A DNA stretch of 64,000 nt from Mugil cephalus (taxonomy: Eukaryota > Chordata > Actinopteri > Mugiliformes > Mugilidae), in the NCBI RefSeq assembly GCF_022458985.1, contig NC_061779.1, positions 16,847,001-16,911,000 on the forward strand, read 5' to 3'. The notes beneath the pieces were generated by a model. The model saw only the letters and a list, made by a program, of their open reading frames with translations. It was not told the origin of the DNA and made no database searches. This document shows, piece by piece, positions 1 to 12,935 of the stretch; the stretch's first letter is position 1; the number at the start of each line of letters is the position of its first letter. The position numbers and the translations under genes are program-made.

Positions 1-670
1 AACTCATCACGGCCGTCATTCCTTCATTTATGTGTTAAGAATCCTGAGAGCACTAACCGAAAAAATCAAAGAAAAAAAGTGAAGAATTACACATTTACAG
101 TAGAAGAAATAGTTTGTTTTCACTTATGATACACTAAATATTTACAGTCACATGCAGAAGACTGTCTGCACGAGAGACCGGAGCCTGTGTCTTTTGCCGT
201 TAGACGTGTGTAAATCACAAAAGTGCCGCGAATCCCCACTGAGTGTCTCTCATTCCTGGCTAGAATGGCGAAAGAAAAGCACAGAACAATTCACCAGCAG
301 CCACGGGGCTTGTCACTCAAGAAGACGTTGCAATAGAACAAAAAAACACATCACAGAATGTACTAAAGCTACAAATGATTCCTTAACTCCTTGGCACTCC
401 TTCAAAAAAAAAGAAAAAGAAAAAAAACGATGGAAAAAGACGCTAGATCGCACTGCATTGGAAATGGCTGATGGTCGAGTCCTCTCCTCAAAAGAGCCAA
501 TCGAGTTGCTAGATAGTGTTTTCTCTTTTTCACGTGTCCGTAGATGAAGGATATGATGATGACTAACAACCATGTCAGGCTTTTCTTTGGATGGAGTGAC
601 GCTTTTGTTTCCCACTGTAGGCACAAGGAGGAGCCAAGGCATTGGGGGGAAAGGGTCTGGGTGCAGGGTC
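1..670 (-). other. adam10: adam10 3' UTR, probably running off the window
   Basis: Downstream of the adam10 stop codon on the minus strand. I see no AATAAA on that strand, so the poly(A) site probably lies beyond position 1. Open frames here contain low-complexity Lys-rich or Phe-rich stretches and match no family I know. I treat them as chance. Confidence 0.5.
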
Positions 671-3600
671 TCAGCGTCTCATCTGGCCCATCTGATAGTT
701 CTCTCTGGGTTGACGGTGGTGCCTCTGGGGCTGCGCCTGCCGCTGGGGCTGCCTCTGGGGTTGCCGCTGGCCGCCGTGCCCGCCGTGACCCCCGTGGCCG
801 CCGTGGCCGTGCGGGTGGGAGTGCGGGTGCTGGGACTGGTGCTGCACCTGGGAGTTAGCATGCTGCTGCGCTCGTCGCCTCTTCAAAGTGCCTGTCAGAG
901 GAAAGACAGTTAATGGAGCTTGTTAAAAGACAGACTTTAACAGGTGTGGTATTTACCAGCCGCAGCAAGCGCGCTTGTTTTTGAATGCTTTGGAAATATA
1001 AGTCAGAGGATTTTTAGGCTGGAAGGTTTGTTTTCCTCTCGGTCTGCGTCCGTAAAGCATCTGATCGTAGCGTTGGAAATGCAAATTAATATGATTACAG
1101 TCCAGTTGATGTACGGCATATTGTCCATGTAAACATGGTCACGGTTCGTTTGCAGGCATCAGCACCGGGGTTGGGGGTTAACAAGGCGTACAGTGTGGCA
1201 ATTAAAGCCATTTCCATCACATATCTTTTAATCTCAGCAATTTGAGTTCAATTTGGAGCCAATTTAGGAGGCTGACTGACACTTGTAACACTCTCAGGAG
1301 GCTTTCATTATAATTGTGATAAAAGTAATCATTACTGAAGCTCGCTTGTAATTCATAATGTGGGAATTTGAGTTTATTTGATTACAAACCTAGTCGTGCA
1401 AAACACCAGGAACTGCCATTTCAGTGCTTAACGTAGGATCTGATTAGCATACCTAAATGACTGTTTTCATGCGTCAGAGCATTAGAGTAGAAGGTAGAAA
1501 AGTATATGTGAAAATGTCTTAGTAACGGCTGTAACATCTGTAACATTGTTCACCATATCACGTTTTTTTTTTTAATCTCTGGACTCACCTGGAAGTGGTT
1601 TGGGAGGGGGAAGTTTAGGGTTACTGCTCGGCGTGTGTACACTACAGATCTTAATGAAACCCGCCATGAGCATGATAAGAGCAATGCCCATCAACAGCAC
1701 CGCCCACCAATGACCCTGGGAGGAGATGAATGAAACGCAATCAATACAAAAACACCTTCCAATGAATGATGACGTCCGATCGGAGTCAAGGGGTCAGCAC
1801 GTACCACAATCCACTCAGCAATGTTCTCATAGAGCTCCGGGTTGAAGATGGCCTTCTTTAGTCTGGCGAGCGGTCCGTCGGCATCCACCAGTCGGCACTT
1901 CATGAACACGTCGCAGTAGCCTTTGAAATCGTTGCACGGTGAGCCGGCTGGCAGCGTGGTCACCTTTTTATTGAAGAAACGAGCCAGACGCTCTGATCCC
2001 GTGCTGCTACACGTGTTGGGATTCACTGTGGAGAAAGACGACAGATCACATTCAAGCCACGACAAACCGAGCACATTTCATCTTTAGAAAAAAAAAACGG
2101 TTATACAAGGTGAGCGAAAGGTAAATGACTCACTCTTCTCCATACAGCACACGTGGCAAAGCTCGGTCTCATCCTTGCCATCTTGGCTGGCACAGGTGCA
2201 CGCCTCAAGCCCGTACTTCTCACAGATGGAGCCGGAGCAGCCCTGCGGGGGTGGAGCACGAGGACAGGCGAGATCAGATACCGACTGGTAGGAATATGAA
2301 GTTGCCATAACAACCAGATCTTCCAGGTGTGAAGTCTTCTACCACTCACCCCGTTGAGGCAGACTTGAGTTTCTCCGTGGCAGGCGGTGAAGTTGGCCTT
2401 GGGCTCAGATGTGGGGCACTGTGGACTGACTCCGTTACACATGCCTTGGTGAGCACACTCCGACTCTTCTCTGCACTTCTCATTGCGACCCTTGTAAGAG
2501 CATTCGGCAGTGCAGCAGGGGCCCTGGCTGGGGCTGGTGGAAAACAGACAAGCGTGGAGAAAAATTAGCCGGCGGACCTTCCTTAAAAAACAAACAAAAA
2601 AAAATCTAAAATAAACACGCTGAAAAATAAAACTACCTGCAGACTTTGCTGGGCTTTAGTTTGCACTTCTTGTTGTCAGGTTGGTTGGCATCGTAGCAGC
2701 ACTGGTCCCTGCACTGGTCACTGTAACCACAGTCACACTCCTCTCCGGGCTCCACCAGGCCATTGCCACAGATGGGCTGGCCAGACTCTGTTTCCAGGAA
2801 GGAAAAATAAACATTAGTCCACTTCCCAAAAACTGGAGTGTTTCGTTGTAAATCAGACATTTGTTATGAAAATTGTCTTGTCAAAGTTGAAGTAGAGGCA
2901 GAGGGAGCCTGTATACTCTTTGTCAGTGGAAAACCAGAAATATCAGGCTCTACGGGTGTAACAGGACAGTTTCTGGACGCCCACACAAGTTTTCCAGTCA
3001 TATTAGCCAAGCCACTAAGCATGAGACTCCAAACAACAGCATGTGCAAAACAGATTATGATTTTCAGACGTGCCAATCACATGGTGAAGTAACCGAGTGA
3101 CTTGAAACACGCTTTTGTTTTGGTGCTCAATTAAAAGTTGAGATATTTAAACTAGAAAGATAACAACATTGTTGGATAAAAACTGGAGGAGCACCAAGAT
3201 TGTTTTTCACAGCTAGCACTGGCCAAAAAGTGGCTGCATCACTATTAGTCAGAATGAAATCACTTATTAGGACTTAAGAGTAAAATATCTTCCACACTCC
3301 ACAGTGCGGAGAAAGCAGAATAAGAATAACACGGTGGATTGTTTTAACGAAACCTGAAGAAAAATTAGAGTTAAGACAAAGAGGAGATTAACAAAAACAG
3401 CAACGTACCAACAAAACAGTTGCCTCTCTTCTTCTCCAGCACCTGGCTTATGTTGCGAACACTACAGATGGAGAACTTATTGTTGTTGAGCTTGTCTCCC
3501 GATGTAGCTCTTGCATACATGATATAATTGCCCTTCTCCTTCTTGTCTTGGCTTTTGGATTCTCCTGGGGTGCACTCGGATCCGGAGTCATGCTTGTAGA

Positions 3601-6600
3601 GGGGAACAAAGAGGAAAGAAAAGGTTAAAAGAAGAAGAAGAAGAAGCCAAATGAATTCCTTATGGCATAAATGTGGCACATACTGTGTAAGTAACTCACC
3701 GGGGAGCCAAAGTTGTGTCCTACTTCATGTGCAAATGTGATATGGGAGACTTTTGGAGGTACATGGGAGGCATAGTTCTGTACAGTGATTATACCAGTGT
3801 TGAGAGACTTCTTTTTGCCATCAGAGTACAACTTGCTTTTTTCGCAAATGCCTCCAGAACTCCCTGAGAAGAAGAAGAAGCAGCACAGGTTGGAACAAAC
3901 TTCTTCTACAACAAAACTTTAAGGACTTTGATCATTGAAGCGGATGAATATAATTTAGCCTAGATCACATAATATGCTTGAAAACATAAACTATCAACAT
4001 GTTTACAGCACATTTTAATTTTCAGATTTCAACTGTGCCACAGCGCAAATTAACACAGTGAAACTTCTACATAACTGGGGTGTAATAATAACCTTTGGGA
4101 ATCATCACATCGGCATATGTTGATGTTTGACGCTGTAGTTCTATCAGTCAGATTTTGACACGTTGTAAACTGATTTTGTAACATCAACATTTGTTGTTAC
4201 GGAGGTATTCATATTTCTCTATAAAAAGAGGACAGGCTGTTTAGTGATCACTGGTGACATGTTGTCTTTCAGTACCTGAGGGGGCTCCCACCCAGGCCAA
4301 ACCCAACACCCCGTCATCAAAATCTCTGTCGGTGAAGACGTAAGCCAAGCAGTAGTCGTCGTGGTTCTGCTCCGAGTTCAGCTCCAGGAACTTCTCCACC
4401 CCGATGTTGGCAAAGCGGAAAGGGTTGGACCGGTCTCTCTCATCGCTGGTGGTGTTAATCTACGCAGGAGGACCAGGGTGAGCTCAGAGGGGAGGCGGTG
4501 ACCAAATGTGAACTTCAAAGCGGTCTCACAGCACAAGACTCACCCTGATCCTTTTCACCATGAAGCTGATGTTACGAATGCCCATGAAGTCTGTGCCCTG
4601 ATAGATGGCGTCAATGGCCTTGACGTGACTGGAAATCTGAAAGAGAAAATACGAAATTACACACATAATTGTAACAATTATGTTTAAACCTGTTTGACTA
4701 AACCTTAAACACCTACTGTGTGTAACTGTTATGTACAGAACACTGAGTACAATATTTTATTATTTCTCTTATTTGTTATTATTATTATTTCTCTTATTAT
4801 TCTTATTTCTCCAACAACTGTTAATAAAGCTGTGTATTGTCCGTGTGCTGTTCACTGACGTCCACCACATCCCAAATACGTAAGTTTACATTTTCAAACT
4901 GAATCTAAGGGGAGGGTTTATGCCATTTTTGGAGAATTTTAAAAGGATATAAACTTGGTGGCTGTCTATAGTGAAAATAGGAAGCTACTGCTGTTGTTCA
5001 GTTTAGCATTCAGAGTGAAAACATGAGGACTAGACGACCGTTTTATCCTGTGTGACAGAGAAGCACTGATCTTTTCATACAACCATCTCCAGAAACTGAG
5101 CAAGTATTTACAAAAATATCAAACTAAAATGCAGCACATTTCCACGGAAATTATACTTTCATGGACATTTGCGGACTCCGAGTTTTACATTTCAAACAGG
5201 AACCCTAATTAAGATTGACCTTTTTTTCTCCTCTATTGAAAGTGCTGTGACTCATTCCCTGCACTGAACAAGATGTATTATTATTCCAAGACTAATGAGC
5301 CTTTCTACTAATTACTGTTTGTTAAAAATGCATTTTTGTACCTGCATCAGACAAAAAAAAATCTGCATGTAGACTCCAATTAATGTGAAAGTACCAGAGA
5401 AGTGCGTTTCACAAGGGTGCATTACCTGAGCTATGACAGCTTCTCTGGTCTTGTAGTACTTGTAGAAGAGGTGGTCGGTCTGAATAAAAAGCTGGCAGGT
5501 GTTTTTCTCAACCTGAGCCATCCTCTTCTTCCTCAGCAGCACATGGTCATTAGAGCCGGCCTCAGTGTGGAGCTCCTGAGTGAGCGACACAGGAGAAGGA
5601 GAGCAGGAAACAGACAGTTAAATAAAACATATACGTAGCATTTTCAGCCAACAGTGAGTAAATAAATAATGTCTGGTATTTTTAGGCTGTGGTTCTTAAG
5701 CTGCAGTATGTTCATGAACTGAATTTCTGCAGAGGGATGGGTACAGGTGGTGGGTGGAGATAACAAGAATCAAACCACATCCAATTAAAGGAAGATTTTG
5801 GAGAATATTAAGTCAGTTTTAAGGGATTCCAGTTTGTAGCAATACATTTCAGCCTCAGGATAGAAGGCACAAAGTAAAGTTATTTTGTATGAAAATATAA
5901 TTAATGATATGGCAACATGTCTTAACAAACAGCACATAACTAATGTAAATTAATAAAATTATGAATAAACTTTGTGTTTTGTTTATGTTTTAGGGTAAAC
6001 TCGTGTTAGATGTAGCTTTCCTCATTTCATGTTTTACAAGGTGGACTTGTTTGAGGATGACTACGCTATATAAATGAACAGTGTGTTACACTAGGTATTA
6101 TTTTACTTAATATGTTAAATTTTTATTTACTGTATATTTTTGATGTAAATTTTACTTCTATCCTATTCTTATGTCTATGTCTTGTTCATGTATGTTTTTT
6201 TTCTTATCTCGTGACTCCTGGACAAAATAATTTCCCTGCGGGGATCAATAAAGCGATCTTGAATCTTGACTTAGTTTTTTCCCCTGTATTGTATCAATGT
6301 TTGACTAGTTAACTATAACTATTAACTATATAAAATTCATTAGACAGGCCCAATATTATTTGGTATTTGTTTGTCAAATATGTCACATTTGCTATATGTT
6401 GTAGCCTGATTTATATTTTCAGGCTGTATTTTAAAGATAACCCCAGTACAGATGATAAACCCTCCAAGGGTATCTCTAACCCCGACTAAGAAGGAGGAAT
6501 TTAAAATTTCCTCAGATCTCTCTGCTGAACCCTGCCAGGGTTTGTCGTGGTGTGTGGTGAAAGTTCACCTTGGGTGGCTCCTCTACAGCAGAGGCTTGAT

Positions 6601-9600
6601 ACTTCTTCATCCTTTCAAACACGGAGCTATCAGCACAGCCTCCCTCTGGGCCGTACTTGTGCGGGTAGTCTGTGTAAGAGAGGCAGACACAACACTGTTT
6701 GGATTATGGGAGACAATGTTAGCTACTTAACCCCCTGAGTCACTCTATTTCTGGCCCTATTCATGATCGGCTAATGGATGTACTTACACGCCACTTGAGC
6801 CTAGCTTTGCTGTGTGAGCTGTTACTTTCCTGTCGCTCTCATTACTGATTCCTCTCACAATTCTGTTTAATTTGCCCCTCAGCCACATGCTATGTGTACG
6901 TAGATGATTTGAAATTAAGGGGTGCCAGCGTAGTGAAGTGTACTCGGTGTTCTGTATTAGTACCAACATTGTAAAGACTGCTTAAATGAGCCAGTAGCCT
7001 GAAAGAAAGAGTTGTGTTACTCAGCTAATGAGCACTCCGGGCATCTTTACTCCCCAGGGGGGCGATCACACCAGTCTGCCTCTATCAGCTCAGCAGCTCT
7101 AACCTTGCACTTTCACAGTCACACATTTACATTATATCCGATTACACGCACACACACACACACATACATACGCGCCATGATTACAAGTAACCCCTTGGTA
7201 GTTGTTTAACTGAAGTTGCCGGAGACTCACGTATGTCGTCTTCGTGGTAGATGACAGAGTGGAAAGGCACATCTTTGCCCTCCAGGTATCTCTCGGCAGG
7301 CTCCACATAGTAATTTCCATGGTAGCTCTGAATGAAACCCTCAAACTTGCCATCCACAACTGAGCCATGAGTCAGGGTACCTTTCTCACCTGGGAATCCA
7401 CATCACAGAAGCGTGTGTGTTAGAAGACTCACAAAAGCTCAGTTATTCATAGTTCGGAAAGTACGCCCCTTTTAAAAATGTGCTGGACTGCACCACTGCA
7501 GTGCAATATTAAAACAAGTCTATTAAAAATGCAATCTCACCATAGATTTCTCCAGTGTAGATATGAGAGGTATCATATGGAATCTCTTCTCCGGATACAT
7601 CCACCTTTAAATCTTGGGCGAACAAGGTGGTATCCCTCTTCATTCGTAAGTTAAAATGCCTGAAATCATAGAAATAAAACCAAAGACAACACGATTTAAA
7701 TGTGATGATTCAGGCCAGAATAATGTGGTTAGGAAACTGTCCACGGACTTCTCTCTGTCAGAGAGCATGAGCCTATAAATTTAGGCGTGGCTCTGAATTG
7801 GGCCTCACTTTTGGAAGTAAGCAATATTTACTCAGCCTTTGTGAGAAAGGGAAATGCAAAAGAAAGGGAGAAAAGGGTCGAAGCAAGAGCACTGGCTGTG
7901 AAAAAAACATCTAAGCTGCTTTCTGTTTCAGAGTGGAAACCACAGGCTTTATTCGGGAAGAGGCCAAACAGAAAATGAGGACATCTTACCAATGCTGTTT
8001 TTGTCAACAATGCTGTTTTTTGTTAATCAGACATATGGCAGGGAAACTGAGATGTTACAGTAAACCTTGGGTTTTGTGTAACACCTACACAGTGCTCTTA
8101 TTGTATGCTCGGATTGTTGTTGCTGTTCTCTAGGCTCAAGGAACAGCAGCTACATTAGCTGAGAGGAGACACAAGTTCTTTGTAAAAATTTAAATGTGGA
8201 AGCGATGGTCGAGCTTGATATGATGGCAAACGATCTGGGCGTGTACGTGTGCACTTGAATCCAAGTTGTTTGCTGGGAAAAGCACAAAATACTTCTCTTC
8301 AGCTACAAGACAAACAAGGAGTCCTGCAACAGATGGTACAGCTCCCACAGAGCCCTGATCTTTACAACGTGTACGAGTAAGTGTGCAATGCATGAAGCAA
8401 CTGCAACGACTAAGTCTACAGTAATTCTTCAAGATGTGCAAAACAACCTATCTGCCAAGTACAGGGAGCACCTTTGTACTGAGGAGAACTTGTGCTGGTT
8501 TAGGGGCAAAATCTGGTCGTTTCACAGAGTGTTTATTCAAGAAAACCCCTTTCATGGGATTATTTTTGAAAAAAACAAACAAACAAAAAACAACACTTTT
8601 TGTGTCTGCACAGCATTATATGTTTGAACCAGGAAAATGTAAGGTGAATGGTGTTCAAATTAAACAAAAGAATCTGAGTTGCATCTCTAGTTTTGTAGGT
8701 AATTCAACAGGAAAAGAAGTCGACACATTGCTGCTTTTCAAAGGAAGAGGCTTCTTCCTTCCGTGCGTTTGTTTGTGTGTCTCTTATCATTCTCTTTCCT
8801 ATTAAAAAACATCAGAGTTCGGACACAGCTGGCCCTGTTACCGACAGGACCACAAACAGCTTTTGCCAAGATCCCAGCCAGATGGTCGTGACTTTGTCAC
8901 AGAGAGTGTAGATGCATGCTACCAAACAACACCACCTCTTCAAAATAGTGGGTGAAGTGTAAGAATCAGGACAAGGGCTCTGTCCATCTACTATATTTGG
9001 AGAGGGTTCCCACTGAGGTGGGATGTGTATAAAAACACATTCAAGCTTTGTTACTCAAATTACCTGCTCGTATTTAGATTCTGGCAGGAAATGAAAAACA
9101 ACTAACTACTAGACTATATGTCACATACTATATTTAAGTAGAAATGTACCCGTCAATCTAATTGTGCTAAAACATGAAAAAGCAGTAAACAAGGTTCTTG
9201 ATAAAGTTGGTTACATCCAAAGTTTGTATCTTGCTTTGATTAGTCCCACTGACAATTGCAACCTCCAAAATGATCAGCATTCAATCATATAAGAAAACAA
9301 CAGCAACAAATTACCACAATTCAGAAGATGGAAGAAACATCCACAGTTTCTGTTTGAAAACAGCTCAAAAAATTAACCAGGTATCAAAGTATTTCCCAGC
9401 AGATTTTATGTCCTCACACCAATCGGTAAGACAATTTGGCTCCGAGGCAGATCATACAAACTACAAAAAAAAAAAAAAAAGGCTGACGATTAAGATTCAT
9501 TCTCGCAAGAGCTAATGCAATGCTCCTACCCCAAGACAAGATTAAACGTAAACATTTAATCAAACGAAGGGAGCCGAGGGGCATGCAAATCCCTGCTACA

Positions 9601-11766
9601 TCAAGGTTCAATCCTTAATTATGAACAATACAGACATAAGAGGTCAGTTCATGAAATTAATTAACTGATACATTTTTACTTTACTCAATACAAAAAAAGG
9701 ACACAAACCTTCCATGGGCATGGAAATCTAAATGAAGGTACTTGTCTTCAGGGGAGAGCGACCTCTTGGCCCTCTGATGCTTGCTGTGCACAAGCTCTGT
9801 GTCATACGACAGGCCTTCATAGTGACGGATGTACTTGTTCAGAGGATTCCTATAGTGTCCTGGGTGAAAAGAAAGAAAGAGTGTCTGTTAAAAGATGTGT
9901 GTGTGTGAGAGCGTACACAGTATTTTTGTGACAGTGAACGAAATAAAATTGCAGCAACATAACAAAATGAAAATGTAAAGTGCCAAATGTTGAGCACAAC
10001 GTAACGCTCCAGCTTCAAGTTAAGTAACATCAACAGCCTTGGTACCACAGCGAGTCTGTGAGCACTTGAATTTTTAAAGTGGAAGCATAACGAAGGAACC
10101 GTACAAGGTGGATGATCTTGCAGATATTTGACACACGGGATTAAAGTGACAGAAACTGACATTGAATCAGCGCAGTGGTCTGGTTTTAACAGTCAGCCCT
10201 AATCTATTTAAGTCAAATAAATGCCAGTTTTGGAGCTTCGCTCAACAACAGCCCCCAGCGTCACAGCGTAATTATTTCGCCACCAGAAGAGTGGGTGGTG
10301 GGCTTGAAGGAAAAGAGATTCTTGAGCATCTCCACCCATTTCACCAACAGCTCCACAGTCGAAAGCAGGCGCCATTCGAAGGGAAACGCACTATTTTTGT
10401 TTAGGGCATTTATCCCAGGCCAGACTTAACATATTTTTTCCCATGTACACCAATGTGCACAGATCTTTGCTCCCTAACCTATGAACCAAAAGAGAGCAGT
10501 TTTTTGTAAATATAGTGTATGTAATTAGGACTTTCTGGCAGGTAATTATGCCTGACAAGTGAGCCAGAAATTATAGGATTCGGTGTAACTATGTAACAAC
10601 CATGGATAAGTAGACCAGGCTTCAGCTACTTCTGTTCACATGCACATGAAATATTTAGGCAGTAACATTAAATTTTTCATTGGGGTGACTATGAGAAGTA
10701 GCCCTGGCTGCAACTCTGAAATATCTTAATTGATAACGCCTTTCAAAAACCAAGATTTAAAAGAAAAAACACATGTAGTGTCAAACCTAAATGATTGAAA
10801 ATTCAACAGAAACACGAGAAATGTATAAAAGATCGGCGGTTAGTTGGTGAATGGTCCTAATAAAAAAAGTTCAGTGTGCTACTTTTAATCATTTAAACAG
10901 ACAGAAACCCCAAGGAGAGATTCAAAGTGTTTAGGATGAAACATAACTGGCTGGTGTATATTTAAATATGTAATTTTAAAGCACAATATCGGCACAGGAT
11001 TGATCACAAATAGTGTACAATTTTAAAGTATCGGTGCAGGACACATGGCTTTATTACACTTCAACGATGCATTTTACATACAGTACAGTCTCGCCATCGG
11101 AAAAACTCACACAGAACAATTATTTAAACGACAAATAATCCAGATTTTTATTACTTAATAGAGAGAATAGCCGAAGAAAACAGCACTGACCAATGACAAC
11201 ACCGAAAAACAAAATTACGCCAGCGAAACTGAAAACTTTAAATGTCATTTTAACGACACGCATAGACGCAGAGAGGAGCCAACGGTAATATGACACAGCC
11301 AACGGTAATATCACGGAGCTAACGGTCCGCCGCCGTTAACCCGGTCTCTCCCGGTATCTCCATCTTCTCACAACAATGGCTGTCGGCGCTATTCGCACGA
11401 TAACAACAAAACCGAGCCAACCCTGCCCACAGAAAACCGTGACAACACGCAGAAATAACAAAGCGACCTCGGTTCGTTTCAATAAACTGAGCGAATCCAG
11501 GTCCGCTCCGTCGCCGTGTATCATTTGTTGGCTTGAAGTAACACGACAAAAAGGGTGCAGCAGTCCTCCTCCTCATAACAAGAAGCAGGCCCCGCTGCTC
11601 ATCCCTTCTGTTAGCTAACGGGCTATCGGGATTTCTGCTCCTCTCTACCGCCGGATTCAACACAACTTGTACGGTTTTCTCCCAAAATGCCGCACTCACC
11701 TTGGGTGTAGTTTAGTACGTAGACGAAGAGGAAAAGTTTAAGGAGGAACATATGTGACAAATCCAT
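671..11766 (-). CDS. adam10: ADAM10 disintegrin/metalloprotease (alpha-secretase), complete
   Basis: Membrane metalloprotease that sheds ectodomains such as Notch and APP. Sixteen coding exons in transcript order: 11700-11766, 9709-9859, 7541-7659, 7231-7389, 6569-6669, 5426-5575, 4544-4636, 4276-4459, 3700-3863, 3409-3592, 2637-2787, 2350-2527, 2134-2242, 1805-2025, 1589-1715, 671-891. They total 2379 nt in one frame (792 aa; human is 748). Visible parts: hydrophobic signal peptide (about 1-23), prodomain cysteine-switch region [10 protein letters not shown], furin site RKKR at 214-217, zinc motif [12 protein letters not shown] at 387-398 split by an intron, Cys-rich disintegrin region, one membrane helix (about 678-700), and a basic tail ending YQMGQMRR. 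The length excess over human is mostly a His/Gly/Gln insertion in the tail. The start was chosen as the ATG giving a signal peptide before the first donor. The paralogue (a or b) cannot be decided here. Confidence 0.97.
6150..6270 (+). repeat. Probable 3' tail of a fish non-LTR retrotransposon
   Basis: Inside an adam10 intron. The stretch ends with a phrase of the type 'aatttccctgcggggatcaa' followed by taaag and a run of short ATCTTGA-like units. Tails of this form are common at the 3' ends of fish LINE-type elements. No reverse-transcriptase frame is attached, so this would be a 5'-truncated copy. The call rests on remembered sequence style, not a search. Confidence 0.45.
7145..7164. repeat. 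CA dinucleotide microsatellite
   Basis: About ten CA units in an adam10 intron, about 70 bp from the exon at 7231-7389. No coding content. Confidence 0.85.
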
Positions 11767-11876
11767 TGTTAGAGCATTGGTACCGTTTTCACTTTATTGT
11801 CCTACTTAGATAGGCGCAGACGCCCTGTGTGTTTGTTGCAGCTTCCTCTCATCGCCCCCTCCTCGCTCCAGCGCCG

Positions 11877-11884
11877 TGACGTCA
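11877..11884. promoter_or_regulatory. Perfect CRE palindrome TGACGTCA upstream of adam10
   Basis: The palindromic CREB/ATF consensus lies about 110 bp upstream of the adam10 start codon, in a C-rich 5' region. The position fits a proximal promoter element on the minus-strand gene. Seen: the exact 8-mer. Inferred: function. Confidence 0.45.
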
Positions 11885-11889
11885 GACGC

Positions 11890-12930
11890 ACGGCTTCTTG
11901 GCATCCCTTCCCCCCAAACGCATCCATGGTCCAGGCCTCTGCATACATCACATTACACCAGCACCCACCCACCACTGTGTCTGTGAGAGTGCCATGTATG
12001 TATGTGTACATCTACTTCATCCACCATTACAAACAAATCCACGCCGGAAAACAGGAAAATTCCACCAGTTATCTTTTAATTTTCTAGTTTTCACAATACA
12101 AAACAGCTTTACATTATAAATCTTTGCAGTGAGAAAGGTTTTTGGTAATATTACATATTATCTTGACGGAGAGGAAGCATTTAAAGTGAACAACAAAAAA
12201 ACATTGCAACAGTTACGCCACCTTTATATTACAACGCTGAAATGTACAAGGTTCAGCTCCTTTATTTATGACTGGTTCCAGCATGTCACATGGTATTGCA
12301 GTAAAGATATTGTTGTCGCACATTGGTCTCTGGAGGAAATGCGCCGTTTTATGACAGTAAAGACCGGCTGATCAATCAGTTAATGGAAAAAACACTTGTA
12401 GGTTAATTGAACGTGAAAATAATCGTTAATAGCTTTGATGAACTGACGGGTAACGTCAAAACTGCTTATTTATAGGGATATAATCACCGTAATTAATTGC
12501 ATAACAAACTCATAGAGCTGTCGTGAAATTTGAGAGCAGCCAACTAAAATGTGAGTTCTGGTTGCCTGGCAACCTAAGATCCTGAGAATATAGTGTTGCC
12601 AAAGAGGAGGAAACACCATCAGTTTGTGTGGTGCTTGGATCTATTTTCTGACATGAATTAGCTCTGGTTATCTGTAAGCAAGCTATTTCTGATTTCCTGA
12701 CAGTTCTCAGTCGTGTTCCCACAATGCACGTCTTCTGGTTAAAGGCAATGACGTCCCTGATCTCAACACCACACAACACAAGGCATATTACGTTTTATTT
12801 TAAAGATAGAATTTCAGCAAATTCAGTGTCTAGTCTATATGATCAGATTCAGAAAAGCTCTTAAATTGCTTTTTTCTTTTTTTCAGATTTGGCAACACTG
12901 ATTAATACCCTTATGTGTCAGTTCTTCGTA
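11890..12930. other. fan1-adam10 intergenic spacer
   Basis: The spacer between two tandem minus-strand genes, AT-rich beyond the adam10 promoter. Open frames here show no conserved family. Minus-strand AATAAA signals at 12794-12799 and at 12935-12940 could end fan1 transcripts. The second overlaps the fan1 stop codon itself. Confidence 0.6.
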
Positions 12931-12935
12931 TCTGT

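Noticed and set aside
152-547. 131-codon plus-strand open frame rich in Lys
   Set aside because: It lies antisense in the adam10 3' UTR, its Lys run comes from an A-rich tract, and it matches no family.
572-913. 113-codon plus-strand frame with Leu/Gly/Ala repeats
   Set aside because: It is the antisense shadow of the repetitive His/Gly/Gln tail exon of adam10.
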